From Chloroflexota bacterium (GTDB lineage Bacteria > Chloroflexota > Anaerolineae > Anaerolineales > VGOW01): 54,607 nt of DNA. The notes under the pieces are model-generated. The model saw only the letters and a list, made by a program, of their open reading frames with translations, searched no databases and had not been told where the DNA came from. Below, one piece after another: positions 16,704 through 24,735 of the stretch. The stretch lies in contig JACPWC010000117.1 in the NCBI GenBank assembly GCA_016197225.1, positions 1-54,607 on the forward strand, given 5' to 3'. Each line of letters starts with the position of its first letter. Position 1 is the first letter of the stretch. The position numbers and the translations under genes were made by a program.

Positions 16704-18751
16704 TGTCTCGTAATTCAATCATCGTCGTTTCCATTGTTGGCCTGTTGCTTTGCTGTTGTATCGTCGCCCTTTGTGTGGGCGGCTTTCTTGTCTTCCAGGT
16801 TGTTTCAGTGCAGGGCACGCTCTTCGCCCAGATCGCGACCGAGATTGCCGTCACGCCGCTTTCAATCAGCACGCCTACCCCGGCGCCCGTCATCGTCACC
16901 ACGCCCGTGCCCACGCCTTTGCCCGGCGCGCAGGACACGTTGCAAACGCTGGAAGAAGAACTTGCGCCGGAGAACAACTTGCGCGAGTTGACGACGCGAC
17001 TGCTTGGCGTTCAAGACATCCCCGAAACGGTGAGCGACACGCCTGCCGACCACGCGCTCGGAACCGAACTGGTCTTCAACGCCTCCAACGCCGACACCCA
17101 CGACAATTTCACCGTCACCGCCGAGCTGGTTTACAAGACCGACAACGTTTATTTCTTTGTCCAAAAGGGCGTGGACGTGGATCAGGGCGCGGTGGAAAAG
17201 ATGGTGGACAATTTTCAGAACGAGACTTATCCCACCGACCGCGAATTTTTTGGCAGTGAGTGGAATCCCGGGGTTGACGGCGACCCGCGCCTCTACATCC
17301 TTTTCGCGCGCGGCCTCGGTGCGACCACCGGCGGCTATTACACCTCTTACGACGAATACTCGCGGCTGGCCCGCGAAGAGTCCAACGAAAAGGAAATGTT
17401 CTATATCAACGCCGACGGCACCTTCCCCGGCGACCCGTATCTCGACAGCGCCCTGGCCCACGAGTTCCAGCACATGATCCACTGGTATCACGATCACAAC
17501 GAAGAGTCGTGGATCAACGAAGGCTCGTCGGTGCTGGCCGAATTTCTCAACGGCTACGGCTCCACCGGCGTCGAGTTCGCCTACGTCAACAACCCCGACT
17601 TACAGTTGAACACCTGGACGGAAGGCACGGCAGGCGAGAACACCGCTCACTACGGGGCCGGGTTTCTGTTCATGGCATACTTCCTCGACCGCTTTGGCGA
17701 AGAAGCCACTCAGGCGCTGGTGGCCGACCCGGCCAACGGCCTGCGTTCGGTGGAGGATGTGCTGACCGAGCAGAACCTCAGCGATCCGCTCACCGGCGGG
17801 CCGATCACAATGGTAGACGTGTTTGCCGACTGGGTCATCGCCAACTACCTGGGCGACCCCGACGTGGCCGATGGCCGTTACGAATACAACAACTACCCGG
17901 ACTCGCCCACCATCAGCGCCCCCACCGATTCGTTTTTCAGTTGCCCCGTCGCCAACACTTCGGCCACCGTGCGCCAGTTCGGCGCGGACTACTACGAGAT
18001 CAATTGCGACGGCCAGATCACCCTCAACTTCACCGGCTCGCAACAGGTGAGTGTTGTGCCCTCGGAGCCGCACAGCGGGCGCTACGCTTTTTGGGGAGGC
18101 CGCACCGACCAGAGCGACACGACCCTCACCCGCGAGTTCGACCTCACCGGCCTGACCAGCGCCACGCTCAACTACTGGGCTTTGTGGACGATTGAAGAGG
18201 ATTTTGATTACGCCTACGTGCTGGCTTCAGCCGACAACGGCGAGACTTGGGAGATGCTCGAAACGCCGGGCGGCACCGACGCCGACCCGAACCTGAGCAA
18301 CTTTGGCTGGGGTTACACCGACAACTCGGGCGGGGGCGAGACTCCGGTTTGGGTGGAAGAGACGGTTGACCTGTCGAAATACGCCGGGAAGAAGATCACC
18401 ATCCGCTTTGAGTACGTCACCGATCCCAACACCAACCGCGCCGGTTTCATGGTGGACGACGTCTCGATCCCGGAACTGAACTACAGCGCCGACTTTGAAA
18501 CCGACGACGGCGGCTGGGACGGCGCGGGCTTTGTGCGCATTGACAACATTCTGCCGCAGAATTTCGTGGTGCAGGTCATCAAGCAGAGCGGGGACAGTTC
18601 TGAGACAACGGTGGAGCGCCTGGCGCTGGATGCGGCCAACAGTGGCTCGCTCACTCTCAACCTTGGCAAAGGCGAAAAGGCGGTGCTGGTGGTGTCGGGC
18701 GCGACCCAGTTCACGACCGAAGTGGCGAGCTATCAGTTTGAGATCAAATGA
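16703..18751 (+). CDS. Membrane-anchored or secreted zinc metalloprotease, M6/immune-inhibitor-A-like
   Basis: This 682-residue protein has an N-terminal hydrophobic segment (about 8-33, with CCC) followed by a Thr/Pro-rich linker, then a catalytic region with HEFQHMIHWYHDHNEE (HExxH at about 252) and a downstream ESWINEG glutamate. The C-terminal half is beta-rich: a MAM/jelly-roll-like domain (GRYAFWGG to MVDDVSIP) and a final beta domain. Such proteins are extracytoplasmic proteases with a sugar- or protein-binding C-terminus. The gene ends about 30 bp before the displaced L20 fragment, so one rearrangement breakpoint lies directly behind it. Confidence 0.8.
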   Translation: MSRNSIIVVSIVGLLLCCCIVALCVGGFLVFQVVSVQGTLFAQIATEIAVTPLSISTPTPAPVIVTTPVPTPLPGAQDTLQTLEEELAPENNLRELTTRLLGVQDIPETVSDTPADHALGTELVFNASNADTHDNFTVTAELVYKTDNVYFFVQKGVDVDQGAVEKMVDNFQNETYPTDREFFGSEWNPGVDGDPRLYILFARGLGATTGGYYTSYDEYSRLAREESNEKEMFYINADGTFPGDPYLDSALAHEFQHMIHWYHDHNEESWINEGSSVLAEFLNGYGSTGVEFAYVNNPDLQLNTWTEGTAGENTAHYGAGFLFMAYFLDRFGEEATQALVADPANGLRSVEDVLTEQNLSDPLTGGPITMVDVFADWVIANYLGDPDVADGRYEYNNYPDSPTISAPTDSFFSCPVANTSATVRQFGADYYEINCDGQITLNFTGSQQVSVVPSEPHSGRYAFWGGRTDQSDTTLTREFDLTGLTSATLNYWALWTIEEDFDYAYVLASADNGETWEMLETPGGTDADPNLSNFGWGYTDNSGGGETPVWVEETVDLSKYAGKKITIRFEYVTDPNTNRAGFMVDDVSIPELNYSADFETDDGGWDGAGFVRIDNILPQNFVVQVIKQSGDSSETTVERLALDAANSGSLTLNLGKGEKAVLVVSGATQFTTEVASYQFEIK

Positions 18752-18782
18752 CTCAACCCAAACGTTTTTGAGCATCTGTATC

Positions 18783-18875
18783 GTCCTTGACCGCAAGATG
18801 CTGGCCGACCTGGCCGCGCGCGACGCCAACGCCTTTGCCAAAGTGGTGCAGGCGGCGAAGGGGTCAACGGATTGA
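18783..18875 (+). pseudogene. rplT: Displaced C-terminal fragment of ribosomal protein L20
   Basis: Thirty codons encode VLDRKMLADLAARDANAF followed by AKVVQAAKG, the conserved L20 C-terminus (typically xxDRKxLADLAxxDPxAF). No start codon or L20 N-terminus precedes it. The N-terminal 65 codons lie at 415-609 on the opposite strand, and about 20 central codons are missing from both pieces. The last residues, STD and stop, come from the GTCAACGGATTGAAC repeat. Confidence 0.75.
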
Positions 18876-18886
18876 ACTGATTGAAC
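18863..18886. repeat. GTCAACGGATTGAAC repeat, single arm
   Basis: These 24 nt are identical to 11373-11396. The copy supplies the stop codon for the L20 fragment. The remainder of the gap to 18909 shows no gene. Confidence 0.7.
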
Positions 18887-18909
18887 GGCTGGATATAAAG
18901 GATGTCTGC

Positions 18910-19794
18910 TCACCTGCGTTGATACTGAAAATCGATATAGTTCGACATCGCAATCCGGGTATTTGTCGATGGAACATACAGGGAAATTTGAAATTGCGCG
19001 TCATGTTTGCCTTTAGCCAAATGCAGTTCGTTGTAAGGCATAAATAATCGGAAGTCACTAAAGGCTGTGCTCACATAATTAGGCACGAATTCTTCACCGA
19101 CAGCGACTTGACCATCGCCAGCTCGGTATGAATTGTTACTGTCATACAACTTCTGACCCGAACGAAAACGAAAGTAGGCGGCCGCGCGACAAATTGCATC
19201 TTTCAAATTACGCACATTAAACTTGATGTGAATGGTCATGCCTTTTTTCTGACCTGAGTGGACATTGTGTTCTACCCAAACTTGTTCAACCTCTCCCTGT
19301 GGCTTTGAAGTGCGAACGCTGGAGGTGGCAGGCGGGGGCAACAACAGCCGAGTCGGTGGCGGGTTGAGTAGTCTATCGGTCTGGATATAAATGCCTATGA
19401 AAGCTTCTCCGAGAGGGCGAAACACCGGTCGGTATCCGATCACGACGAGAACTTTATCGAGATTGTCGAACAAAGGCCACATTGGCTGAAGATACCGAGA
19501 CAGCGCAGGATCATGCTCGTGCTTACTTATTGCCTTTTTCGTTCTTTCGAGATTTTTTATGATGGCTCGCGTGGGTTCCTTGTAGTCAAGGAGTGAGATG
19601 CCGACTCTTTCAGCATGCTCAATATACTTTTCCCACATTGAGCTCAATCGGGTAAGATCTCGTGCCACTTTGTCTAACGGCTCGTCCGAAGCCTCTTCTA
19701 ATAGAATCTCACTCTTTTCTTGCAGTGTGTACATCCACCTTAGAAACTGGTTTGCGTCCTTAGCATTTGGAGGCATAATATTCCTATCCATCAA
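18910..19794 (-). CDS. Hypothetical protein with helical N-terminus and C-terminal beta-sandwich-like domain
   Basis: The 294 residues divide into a helical, charged region (1-130), a short Pro-rich linker (about 145-160) and a C-terminal domain (about 165-290). The latter contains VWVEHNVHSGQKKGMTIHIK, YFRFRSGQKLYDSNNSY and FMPYNELHLAKGKHDAQFQI. I recall this C-terminal pattern as a beta domain appended to caspase, TPR or other multidomain proteins, but cannot name a family. The gene is visibly AT-richer than its neighbours and starts next to the L20 breakpoint, suggesting acquisition by transfer. No function is assigned. Confidence 0.7.
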   Translation of the reverse strand: MMDRNIMPPNAKDANQFLRWMYTLQEKSEILLEEASDEPLDKVARDLTRLSSMWEKYIEHAERVGISLLDYKEPTRAIIKNLERTKKAISKHEHDPALSRYLQPMWPLFDNLDKVLVVIGYRPVFRPLGEAFIGIYIQTDRLLNPPPTRLLLPPPATSSVRTSKPQGEVEQVWVEHNVHSGQKKGMTIHIKFNVRNLKDAICRAAAYFRFRSGQKLYDSNNSYRAGDGQVAVGEEFVPNYVSTAFSDFRLFMPYNELHLAKGKHDAQFQISLYVPSTNTRIAMSNYIDFQYQRR

Positions 19795-19881
19795 CTAGAC
19801 GGATCATCCTTTTACCTGCCAAGTATAAACCGCACCGGCTAAAGCGCAACCACAAAAGGCCGCCGGCCTCAAGGGAATCCG

Positions 19882-20841
19882 TCACGAGCGCGCGGTTGCC
19901 AGCTTGAGTTTCAGCAAGACCCAGGGCGCAAGAAAAATCACGCTCCACACCAGCAAGGCGTATCTCCCGAAACGGAAGATTAGCCGGATCGCTTCCGGCT
20001 CGCGCGGGGCGAGGGCGCGCAGGCCAAACCATAGTGTTCCACCGATGAGGCCGCCGGCGATCAACCGGACGACCCGCGCCCGCAGTGGCCCGCCGGACTG
20101 GAATCGCGCCCAGCGCGAGGCCATGGCCAGGCCGATGCCCAGCCCGAAGAATGCTCCAGCGTCAACGGTGATCGAGTCCAGCCGCCGCGCCCCGGCGGCG
20201 AAACTGGCCCACGAGTCAGGGTCGGGGATTCCGGCGACGGCCCAACGCAGGAGAAGGCTCATCACGATGATGCCCGCCGCCACCGCAGTGACGGCCATCA
20301 CCTGCCCCCGGAATCCGATCCCCCAGAGCCACCGAGTCGCTCTCGGTTCGATCCGCAGGAAGGCGAACAGGAACAGGCCGCCGAATATCCAGCCGCCCAC
20401 TACGTCGGTGATGAAATGCACGCCGAGATACACACGCGAGAGGGAGATGAGGAAGACGATGAGGCCGGCGGCGGCCCAGCCCCATTTCTTTTGCAAGGCG
20501 CTGGCGAGGAAGAACCAGACGCCCGTCGCATTCTGAGCGTGGCCGGACGGCAGGCCGTAGTCGGCGCTGGAGTGAAAGGGTTGCACCCGCGAGTCGATCC
20601 AGTAAGGGCGCGGCGCGTGGAAGGCGATCTTGAGCGCCCAGTTGAAGGAGTCGTTGAGGAGCAGAACCAGCGCCAGCCGCGCGCCCGTGTTTGCGTCGAG
20701 GCCGAGGTAGAGGATGGGAATCAGGACGATGAAAAATTCCTCGAAGCCGAGTTGCGAAAGCCAGTCCATCGGCGTCCTCAAAAACGCCAATCGTTGAAAG
20801 GCAACGATGAACGGGATTTGAAGTTGAAGCAGGGCGTCCAT
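19882..20841 (-). CDS. PAP2-family phosphatase (second tandem copy)
   Basis: This 319-residue multi-pass membrane protein has the PAP2 triad: KIAFHAPRP, then PSGHAQN with the catalytic His, and SRVYLGVHFITDV. After the phosphatase domain come four more hydrophobic segments of unknown role. The start ATG overlaps the stop of the preceding paralogue (TGATG at 20841). Length and motif spacing match the paralogue, so this is a tandem duplication. A longer open frame upstream is only a shadow of the first gene. Substrates are probably lipid phosphates or undecaprenyl pyrophosphate. Confidence 0.88.
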   Translation of the reverse strand: MDALLQLQIPFIVAFQRLAFLRTPMDWLSQLGFEEFFIVLIPILYLGLDANTGARLALVLLLNDSFNWALKIAFHAPRPYWIDSRVQPFHSSADYGLPSGHAQNATGVWFFLASALQKKWGWAAAGLIVFLISLSRVYLGVHFITDVVGGWIFGGLFLFAFLRIEPRATRWLWGIGFRGQVMAVTAVAAGIIVMSLLLRWAVAGIPDPDSWASFAAGARRLDSITVDAGAFFGLGIGLAMASRWARFQSGGPLRARVVRLIAGGLIGGTLWFGLRALAPREPEAIRLIFRFGRYALLVWSVIFLAPWVLLKLKLATARS

Positions 20842-21800
20842 CAGGAGCGCGACTCGGCCAGGTTGACTTTTAGAAACAGCCAGGGCGCGAGGAAGACCAC
20901 CCACCAGGTGGCAAGCGTGTAGCGAACAAAACGAAAGAAGAGCGCAACCGCTTCCGGCTCTTGAGGGAAGATCGCTTTTAGTCCGGCCCAGAAGATCAAC
21001 ACGCCGATGAGGCCGATGACGAAGCGGGTGGCGCGTTTGCCCAACGGCCCGCCGGCGTTGAACTTCGCCCAGCGGTTCGTCATCGCCAGCCCGACGCCCA
21101 CGCCAAAGATTGACCCGGCGCCGGTGAAGAGTCCGTCCAGCGCTCTGGCTCCGGCGGCGAAGGAAGCCCAACTGACAGGATCGGGCGATGAGGCGACGAA
21201 ACCCCGCACGACCAGGCCGATGACGATGACCAAAGCCGCCACTCCAGTGGCGGCGACCACTTGTCCTCCCAGCCCGATCTTGTTGAGCCACTGAGTCGCT
21301 TTCGGCTCCAACCAGAAGAACGCCGCCAAGAACAATCCACCCACCAGCCAGCCGCCGATCACGTCCACCGGAAAGTGCACGCCGAGGTAGAGGCGCGAGA
21401 ATGAGATGAGGGCAATGACGACGAGGGCGGCGACCCAGGCCCACTGTTTTTTGATTGCGCCGGCGAGGAAGAACCAGACGCCGGTTGCATTCTGGGCGTG
21501 GCCGGAGGGCAGGCCGTAGCTGCCTTCGGCGGCGAGCGCCTGCACGCGCGCGTCGAACCAGTACGGGCGCGGCAAGTGGAAGGCGAGCTTGAGCATCCAG
21601 TTGAGCGAAGCGCTGGACAGAAGCACCAGCGCCAGCCGCGCGCCCAGGCCGGCGTCAATGCCGAGATAGATGAGCGGAAAGAGAATCAGAAAGAACTCTT
21701 CACTACCGAAGAAGCTGAAGAGGGCCATTGGCGCTTTGAGCGCGGCGAGTTGTTGCAGGGTGAGGATGAAGGGGATTTGGGATTGAAGGAAGGCGTCCAT
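20841..21800 (-). CDS. PAP2-family phosphatase (first tandem copy)
   Basis: This 319-residue protein has KLAFHLPRP, PSGHAQN and SRLYLGVHFPVDV as the three PAP2 motifs, on a membrane scaffold with a C-terminal hydrophobic extension the same length as in the downstream copy. It lies first in a two-gene unit, with coupled translation to 19882-20841. It is expected to dephosphorylate membrane lipid phosphates at the outer face. Confidence 0.88.
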   Translation of the reverse strand: MDAFLQSQIPFILTLQQLAALKAPMALFSFFGSEEFFLILFPLIYLGIDAGLGARLALVLLSSASLNWMLKLAFHLPRPYWFDARVQALAAEGSYGLPSGHAQNATGVWFFLAGAIKKQWAWVAALVVIALISFSRLYLGVHFPVDVIGGWLVGGLFLAAFFWLEPKATQWLNKIGLGGQVVAATGVAALVIVIGLVVRGFVASSPDPVSWASFAAGARALDGLFTGAGSIFGVGVGLAMTNRWAKFNAGGPLGKRATRFVIGLIGVLIFWAGLKAIFPQEPEAVALFFRFVRYTLATWWVVFLAPWLFLKVNLAESRS

Positions 21801-21859
21801 GTTATTGATGACAAAGCGATTGCATGTAGACCTGGTGTCTTTGTGGCTTCGTGCTGAAA

Positions 21860-22633
21860 TTAGGCCACATGCTTATTAATGAAGGCGGCGGCGCGCTCGA
21901 AGAGAATGTGCCGCTCCAAATCTTCGGTGACGATGTGGCCGCTCTGTTCGAGCCAGAGCATCTCTTTGTCCTTCGAGCCAATGTGTTCGTAGATGTAAGG
22001 CAGGTTATGAGGCAGAATGAAAGTGTCGCCTTTGGAATGAATAAGCAGGGCCGGGGCGGCCACGCGCGGCAAAGCCTCGTCGGTGACGCGCAAGTAATTT
22101 GCGAATTGCTTGAGGGCCGTCGTCGTCCACGCCGCGTAACTTACGTGCTCGACGAGCCTCGCCAGTTCGGCGGGGTCGGCTGGCTCCTTTTTGATGTAAG
22201 GCTGAAAAAGCGCGATCAAGTTGGCGAAGTTCATGCGCCAGTCGGTTTGAACCTTGAGCGGCGTGCTCATGGTGACAATGCCCGCCACCTGCTCTGGGTA
22301 TTGCGCCGCCAGATTGATGGCCGTCATGCCGCCCATCGAAAGCCCCAGCACAAACACCTGTTTACACTGATCGCGCAACAACTTCAAGCCGTCCACCGCC
22401 GAGCCAAGCCAGTCGCGCCAGTGCAGACGGCGCAAATCGTCGGGCGTGGTTCCGTGCCCGGCCAGCCGCGCCCCCAGCACGGTGTGCCCTTGCCCGGCCA
22501 GATATTCGCCAAGCCGGAACACCTCGCGCGGCGCGCCGGTGAATCCGTGAAGAAGTAAACATCCGATTGGCCCGCCGCGAAAGAAAAACGGCTCGCCGCC
22601 GGGCATGTAAGAAAATTTGTGGTTTTGAGTCAT
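21860..22633 (-). CDS. Alpha/beta hydrolase, carboxylesterase type
   Basis: This 257-residue protein has the fold's markers: LLLHGFTGAPREV (oxyanion), GLSMGG (nucleophile Ser near 97), SKGDTF (Asp) and SGHIVTED (His). It resembles the small bacterial carboxylesterase Est30 and monoacylglycerol lipases. It is cytosolic with no signal peptide. It lies upstream of the PAP2 pair on the same strand, with a 59-bp gap, so it could be co-transcribed with these lipid-active enzymes. Confidence 0.88.
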   Translation of the reverse strand: MTQNHKFSYMPGGEPFFFRGGPIGCLLLHGFTGAPREVFRLGEYLAGQGHTVLGARLAGHGTTPDDLRRLHWRDWLGSAVDGLKLLRDQCKQVFVLGLSMGGMTAINLAAQYPEQVAGIVTMSTPLKVQTDWRMNFANLIALFQPYIKKEPADPAELARLVEHVSYAAWTTTALKQFANYLRVTDEALPRVAAPALLIHSKGDTFILPHNLPYIYEHIGSKDKEMLWLEQSGHIVTEDLERHILFERAAAFINKHVA

Positions 22634-22635
22634 TG

Positions 22636-22699
22636 ATACATGTTGCGTATTGCGTAGTCCGTATTCCGTATCGTGTTACGCAATACGCGCTACGCAATA
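22636..22699. repeat. GCGTATTGCGTA palindromic repeat
   Basis: TGTTGCGTATTGCGTA on the left is matched by TACGCAATACGCGCTACGCA on the right, giving an extended inverted repeat in the 69-bp gap. Sixteen nt of the left arm recur, in frame, inside the radical SAM gene (25380-25400). Confidence 0.7.
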
Positions 22700-22702
22700 C
22701 TT

Positions 22703-23806
22703 TCAATCCAATCTCGTAAACTCTCGCGGCAACGTCGTCATCGTCTCCGCGCCGGTCTCGGTGATCACCATGTCGTCTTCAATCCGCGCCCCGCTCTTGC
22801 CGGGGATGTAAACGCCCGGCTCGACGGTGAAGGTCATGCCCGGCTCCAGTTGCATCGTCTCGCTCTCTTTCATGTCCGGCTCCTCATGGCCTTCGAGGCC
22901 CAGGCCGTGGCCGGTGCGATGGGTGAAGTATTGACCAAAGCCGGCTTCGACGATGACGGCCCGCGCCGCGCGATCCACGGCCTGGCCGGTGGTTTTCGGT
23001 TTGGCCGCCTCGGCCCGTCCGGCTTCGTTCGCCAGTCTCACCGCCTCGTAAGCCCGGCGCAGTTCTTCGCTCACTTCGCCAATCGCGAAAGTTCGAGTGA
23101 GATCGGAGAAGTAGCCGTCGGCTGACGCGCCCCAGTCAATCGTAATCAAATCGCCGGGCCGCACCTTGCGGTCGGTGATGAAGGCGTGAGGCAGTGAGCC
23201 GTTCTCGCCCGAGGCGATGATCGGCTGAAACGGCAGTTCGCCCGACCCGGCCCGCAGAGTCTGCACCATCAACTCGGCGGCGATCTCACGCTCGCTCACC
23301 CCGGCTTTGACGAAGGGCAAGGTTGTCTTGAGAGCGCGTTGGGCGATGTCAATCGCCTTCTTCATTGCCGCCAGTTCGCCAGCGTCCTTTCGCATTCGCA
23401 GTTGGGCGATGAGCGGCTCGGCCATTTCGTATTTGATCCCGCTTGCGAACTCGTCGAAGTAGTGCGTTTCGAGCACGCGCATCCGCCGCCCTTCAACGCC
23501 CAGCAAAGCGCCCTTCAGCTTGAGAGCGGCGCACGCCTGTTGAAACGCTCCCGCCGGGCCGCGCTCGTCGGTGTAAGTAAACTTCTGCATCGGGAACGGG
23601 GCGTGGTCGGGCTTGTCGGCTTCGAGCGCGGGCAGGATGATGGCCGGTGTCTGGCCGGGAGCGAAGATGGCGACAGTAGGCCGTTCGCTCAAATGAAATT
23701 GCAGGCCAGTGAAATAGATCATGTTCGGGCCGGGGACGAGGGCAACGGCGGCCAGCCCTTGTGAGGCGGCGTGGGATTGAAGTTTTTGGATTCGGGCGAG
23801 GGTCAT
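22703..23806 (-). CDS. Xaa-Pro aminopeptidase / M24 family metallopeptidase
   Basis: The start at MTLARIQKLQSHA (ATG 23806, GGAG 5 nt upstream) gives 367 residues. An N-terminal creatinase-like domain (1-125) is followed by the pita-bread fold with ligands in DWGASADGYFSDLTRTF (two Asp), HRTGHGLGLEGHE (His), EPGVY (Glu) and ARIEDDMVIT (Glu). It removes N-terminal residues ahead of proline. Cytosolic. Confidence 0.92.
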   Translation of the reverse strand: MTLARIQKLQSHAASQGLAAVALVPGPNMIYFTGLQFHLSERPTVAIFAPGQTPAIILPALEADKPDHAPFPMQKFTYTDERGPAGAFQQACAALKLKGALLGVEGRRMRVLETHYFDEFASGIKYEMAEPLIAQLRMRKDAGELAAMKKAIDIAQRALKTTLPFVKAGVSEREIAAELMVQTLRAGSGELPFQPIIASGENGSLPHAFITDRKVRPGDLITIDWGASADGYFSDLTRTFAIGEVSEELRRAYEAVRLANEAGRAEAAKPKTTGQAVDRAARAVIVEAGFGQYFTHRTGHGLGLEGHEEPDMKESETMQLEPGMTFTVEPGVYIPGKSGARIEDDMVITETGAETMTTLPREFTRLD

Positions 23807-23824
23807 GGAGTCTCCGTGAAATGA

Positions 23825-23867
23825 CAAACGTCAAGCGACAATGACGTTTCACGTTTGTCGTTTGACG
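23825..23867. repeat. CAAACGTCAAGCGACA-type palindrome in divergent promoter region
   Basis: ACAAACGTCAAGCGACA is mirrored by CGTTTGTCGTTTGACG across a short centre. It is related to 2750-2796 and 16230-16298. It lies between the divergent peptidase and SDR genes, directly before a -10-like TATACT (23870-23875) for the SDR gene. Confidence 0.6.
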
Positions 23868-23881
23868 ATTATACTATCCTC

Positions 23882-24637
23882 ATGCGACTACAAGACAAAG
23901 TGGCTCTTATCACCGGTGGCACGTCCGGCATTGGCGAAGCGACGGCGCGGCTGTTTGCCGCCGAGGGCGCAAGGGTGGCTTTCACCGGACGGCGCGTCGA
24001 ACTCGGCCTCAATCTCCAACCCCTAATCTCCAATTCTCATTTCATCGTTGCCGATCATCGCAAGCTGGAAGACTGTGAACGCTCGGTGGCCGAAACGATG
24101 GCGGCCTTCGGGCGGATTGATATTCTGTTCAACAACGCCGGCATCGTGCCCGGCGGCACGGCGGAAGAAACGTCTGAGGAAGTTTGGGCCGAGACAATGT
24201 CTCTGAACGTCACCGGCGTCTGGCGAATGAGCAAGCTGGCCGTCCCGATCATGCGGGCGCAGGGCGGCGGCGTCATCGTCAACAACGCCTCAGACTGGGG
24301 GCTGGTGGGCGGGCCGAAGGCGGCGGCCTACGCCACCTCGAAGGGCGCGGTGGTGCAGTTGACGCGCTCGATGGCGCTTGATTATGCGCGCGAGAACATT
24401 CGCATCAACGCCGTCTGCCCCGGTGACACGTTTGTGGCGCGTTGGACAGAGAAGGACTACTTCCGCAATGCCGGCAACATGGAAGAGGCACTGGCCGAGA
24501 TGGGCGACGACCTGCCGATGGGCCGGGTGGGCCAGGCTGACGAGATCGCCCGCGCCGTGCTCTTCCTTGCTTCTGATGATTCTAGTTTTATGACCGGCGT
24601 GGCCCTGCCGGTGGATGGCGGGAATACGGCGCAGTGA
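23882..24637 (+). CDS. Short-chain dehydrogenase/reductase
   Basis: This 251-residue classical SDR has GGTSGIG (about 12, cofactor), NNAG (about 90), a catalytic Ser in NNASDW and YATSK (Tyr near 149). Substrate unknown. The ATG at 23882 is about 6 nt after a TATACT -10 box, so the mRNA is probably leaderless. Residues about 43-54 (LNLQPLISNS) are encoded by sequence shared with intergenic palindromes at 32623-32667 and 39790, an in-frame insertion in the loop after beta-strand 2. Confidence 0.9.
   Translation: MRLQDKVALITGGTSGIGEATARLFAAEGARVAFTGRRVELGLNLQPLISNSHFIVADHRKLEDCERSVAETMAAFGRIDILFNNAGIVPGGTAEETSEEVWAETMSLNVTGVWRMSKLAVPIMRAQGGGVIVNNASDWGLVGGPKAAAYATSKGAVVQLTRSMALDYARENIRINAVCPGDTFVARWTEKDYFRNAGNMEEALAEMGDDLPMGRVGQADEIARAVLFLASDDSSFMTGVALPVDGGNTAQ
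24012..24037. repeat. Intergenic-type repeat embedded in SDR coding region
   Basis: The sequence CCTAATCTCCAATTCTC matches one arm of the palindrome at 32623-32667 (the complement of GAGAATTGGAGATTAG). It is translated in frame as LNLQPLISNS at a surface-loop position of the SDR fold. Confidence 0.6.
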
Positions 24638-24699
24638 GGACAACGGATTTGGCGAATTGATCGGATTCTGATCCGCTAAATTCCACACATCCGTTGTTC

Positions 24700-24727
24700 T
24701 TGACTATTGACACATCTGTTCTACAAT
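24700..24727 (+). promoter_or_regulatory. Promoter of radical SAM gene (leaderless)
   Basis: TTGACT (24700-24705), a 16-bp spacer and TACAAT (24722-24727) make a good sigma-70-type promoter. The predicted start of transcription is 1-3 nt before the ATG at 24736, so the transcript should have essentially no 5' leader. Confidence 0.6.
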
Positions 24728-24735
24728 CATCCTCG

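Noticed and set aside
19882-21444. A 520-residue single protein covering the second PAP2 gene and beyond
   Set aside because: The upstream 200 codons are another frame of the first PAP2 gene; the ATG at 20841 aligns perfectly with the paralogue's start.
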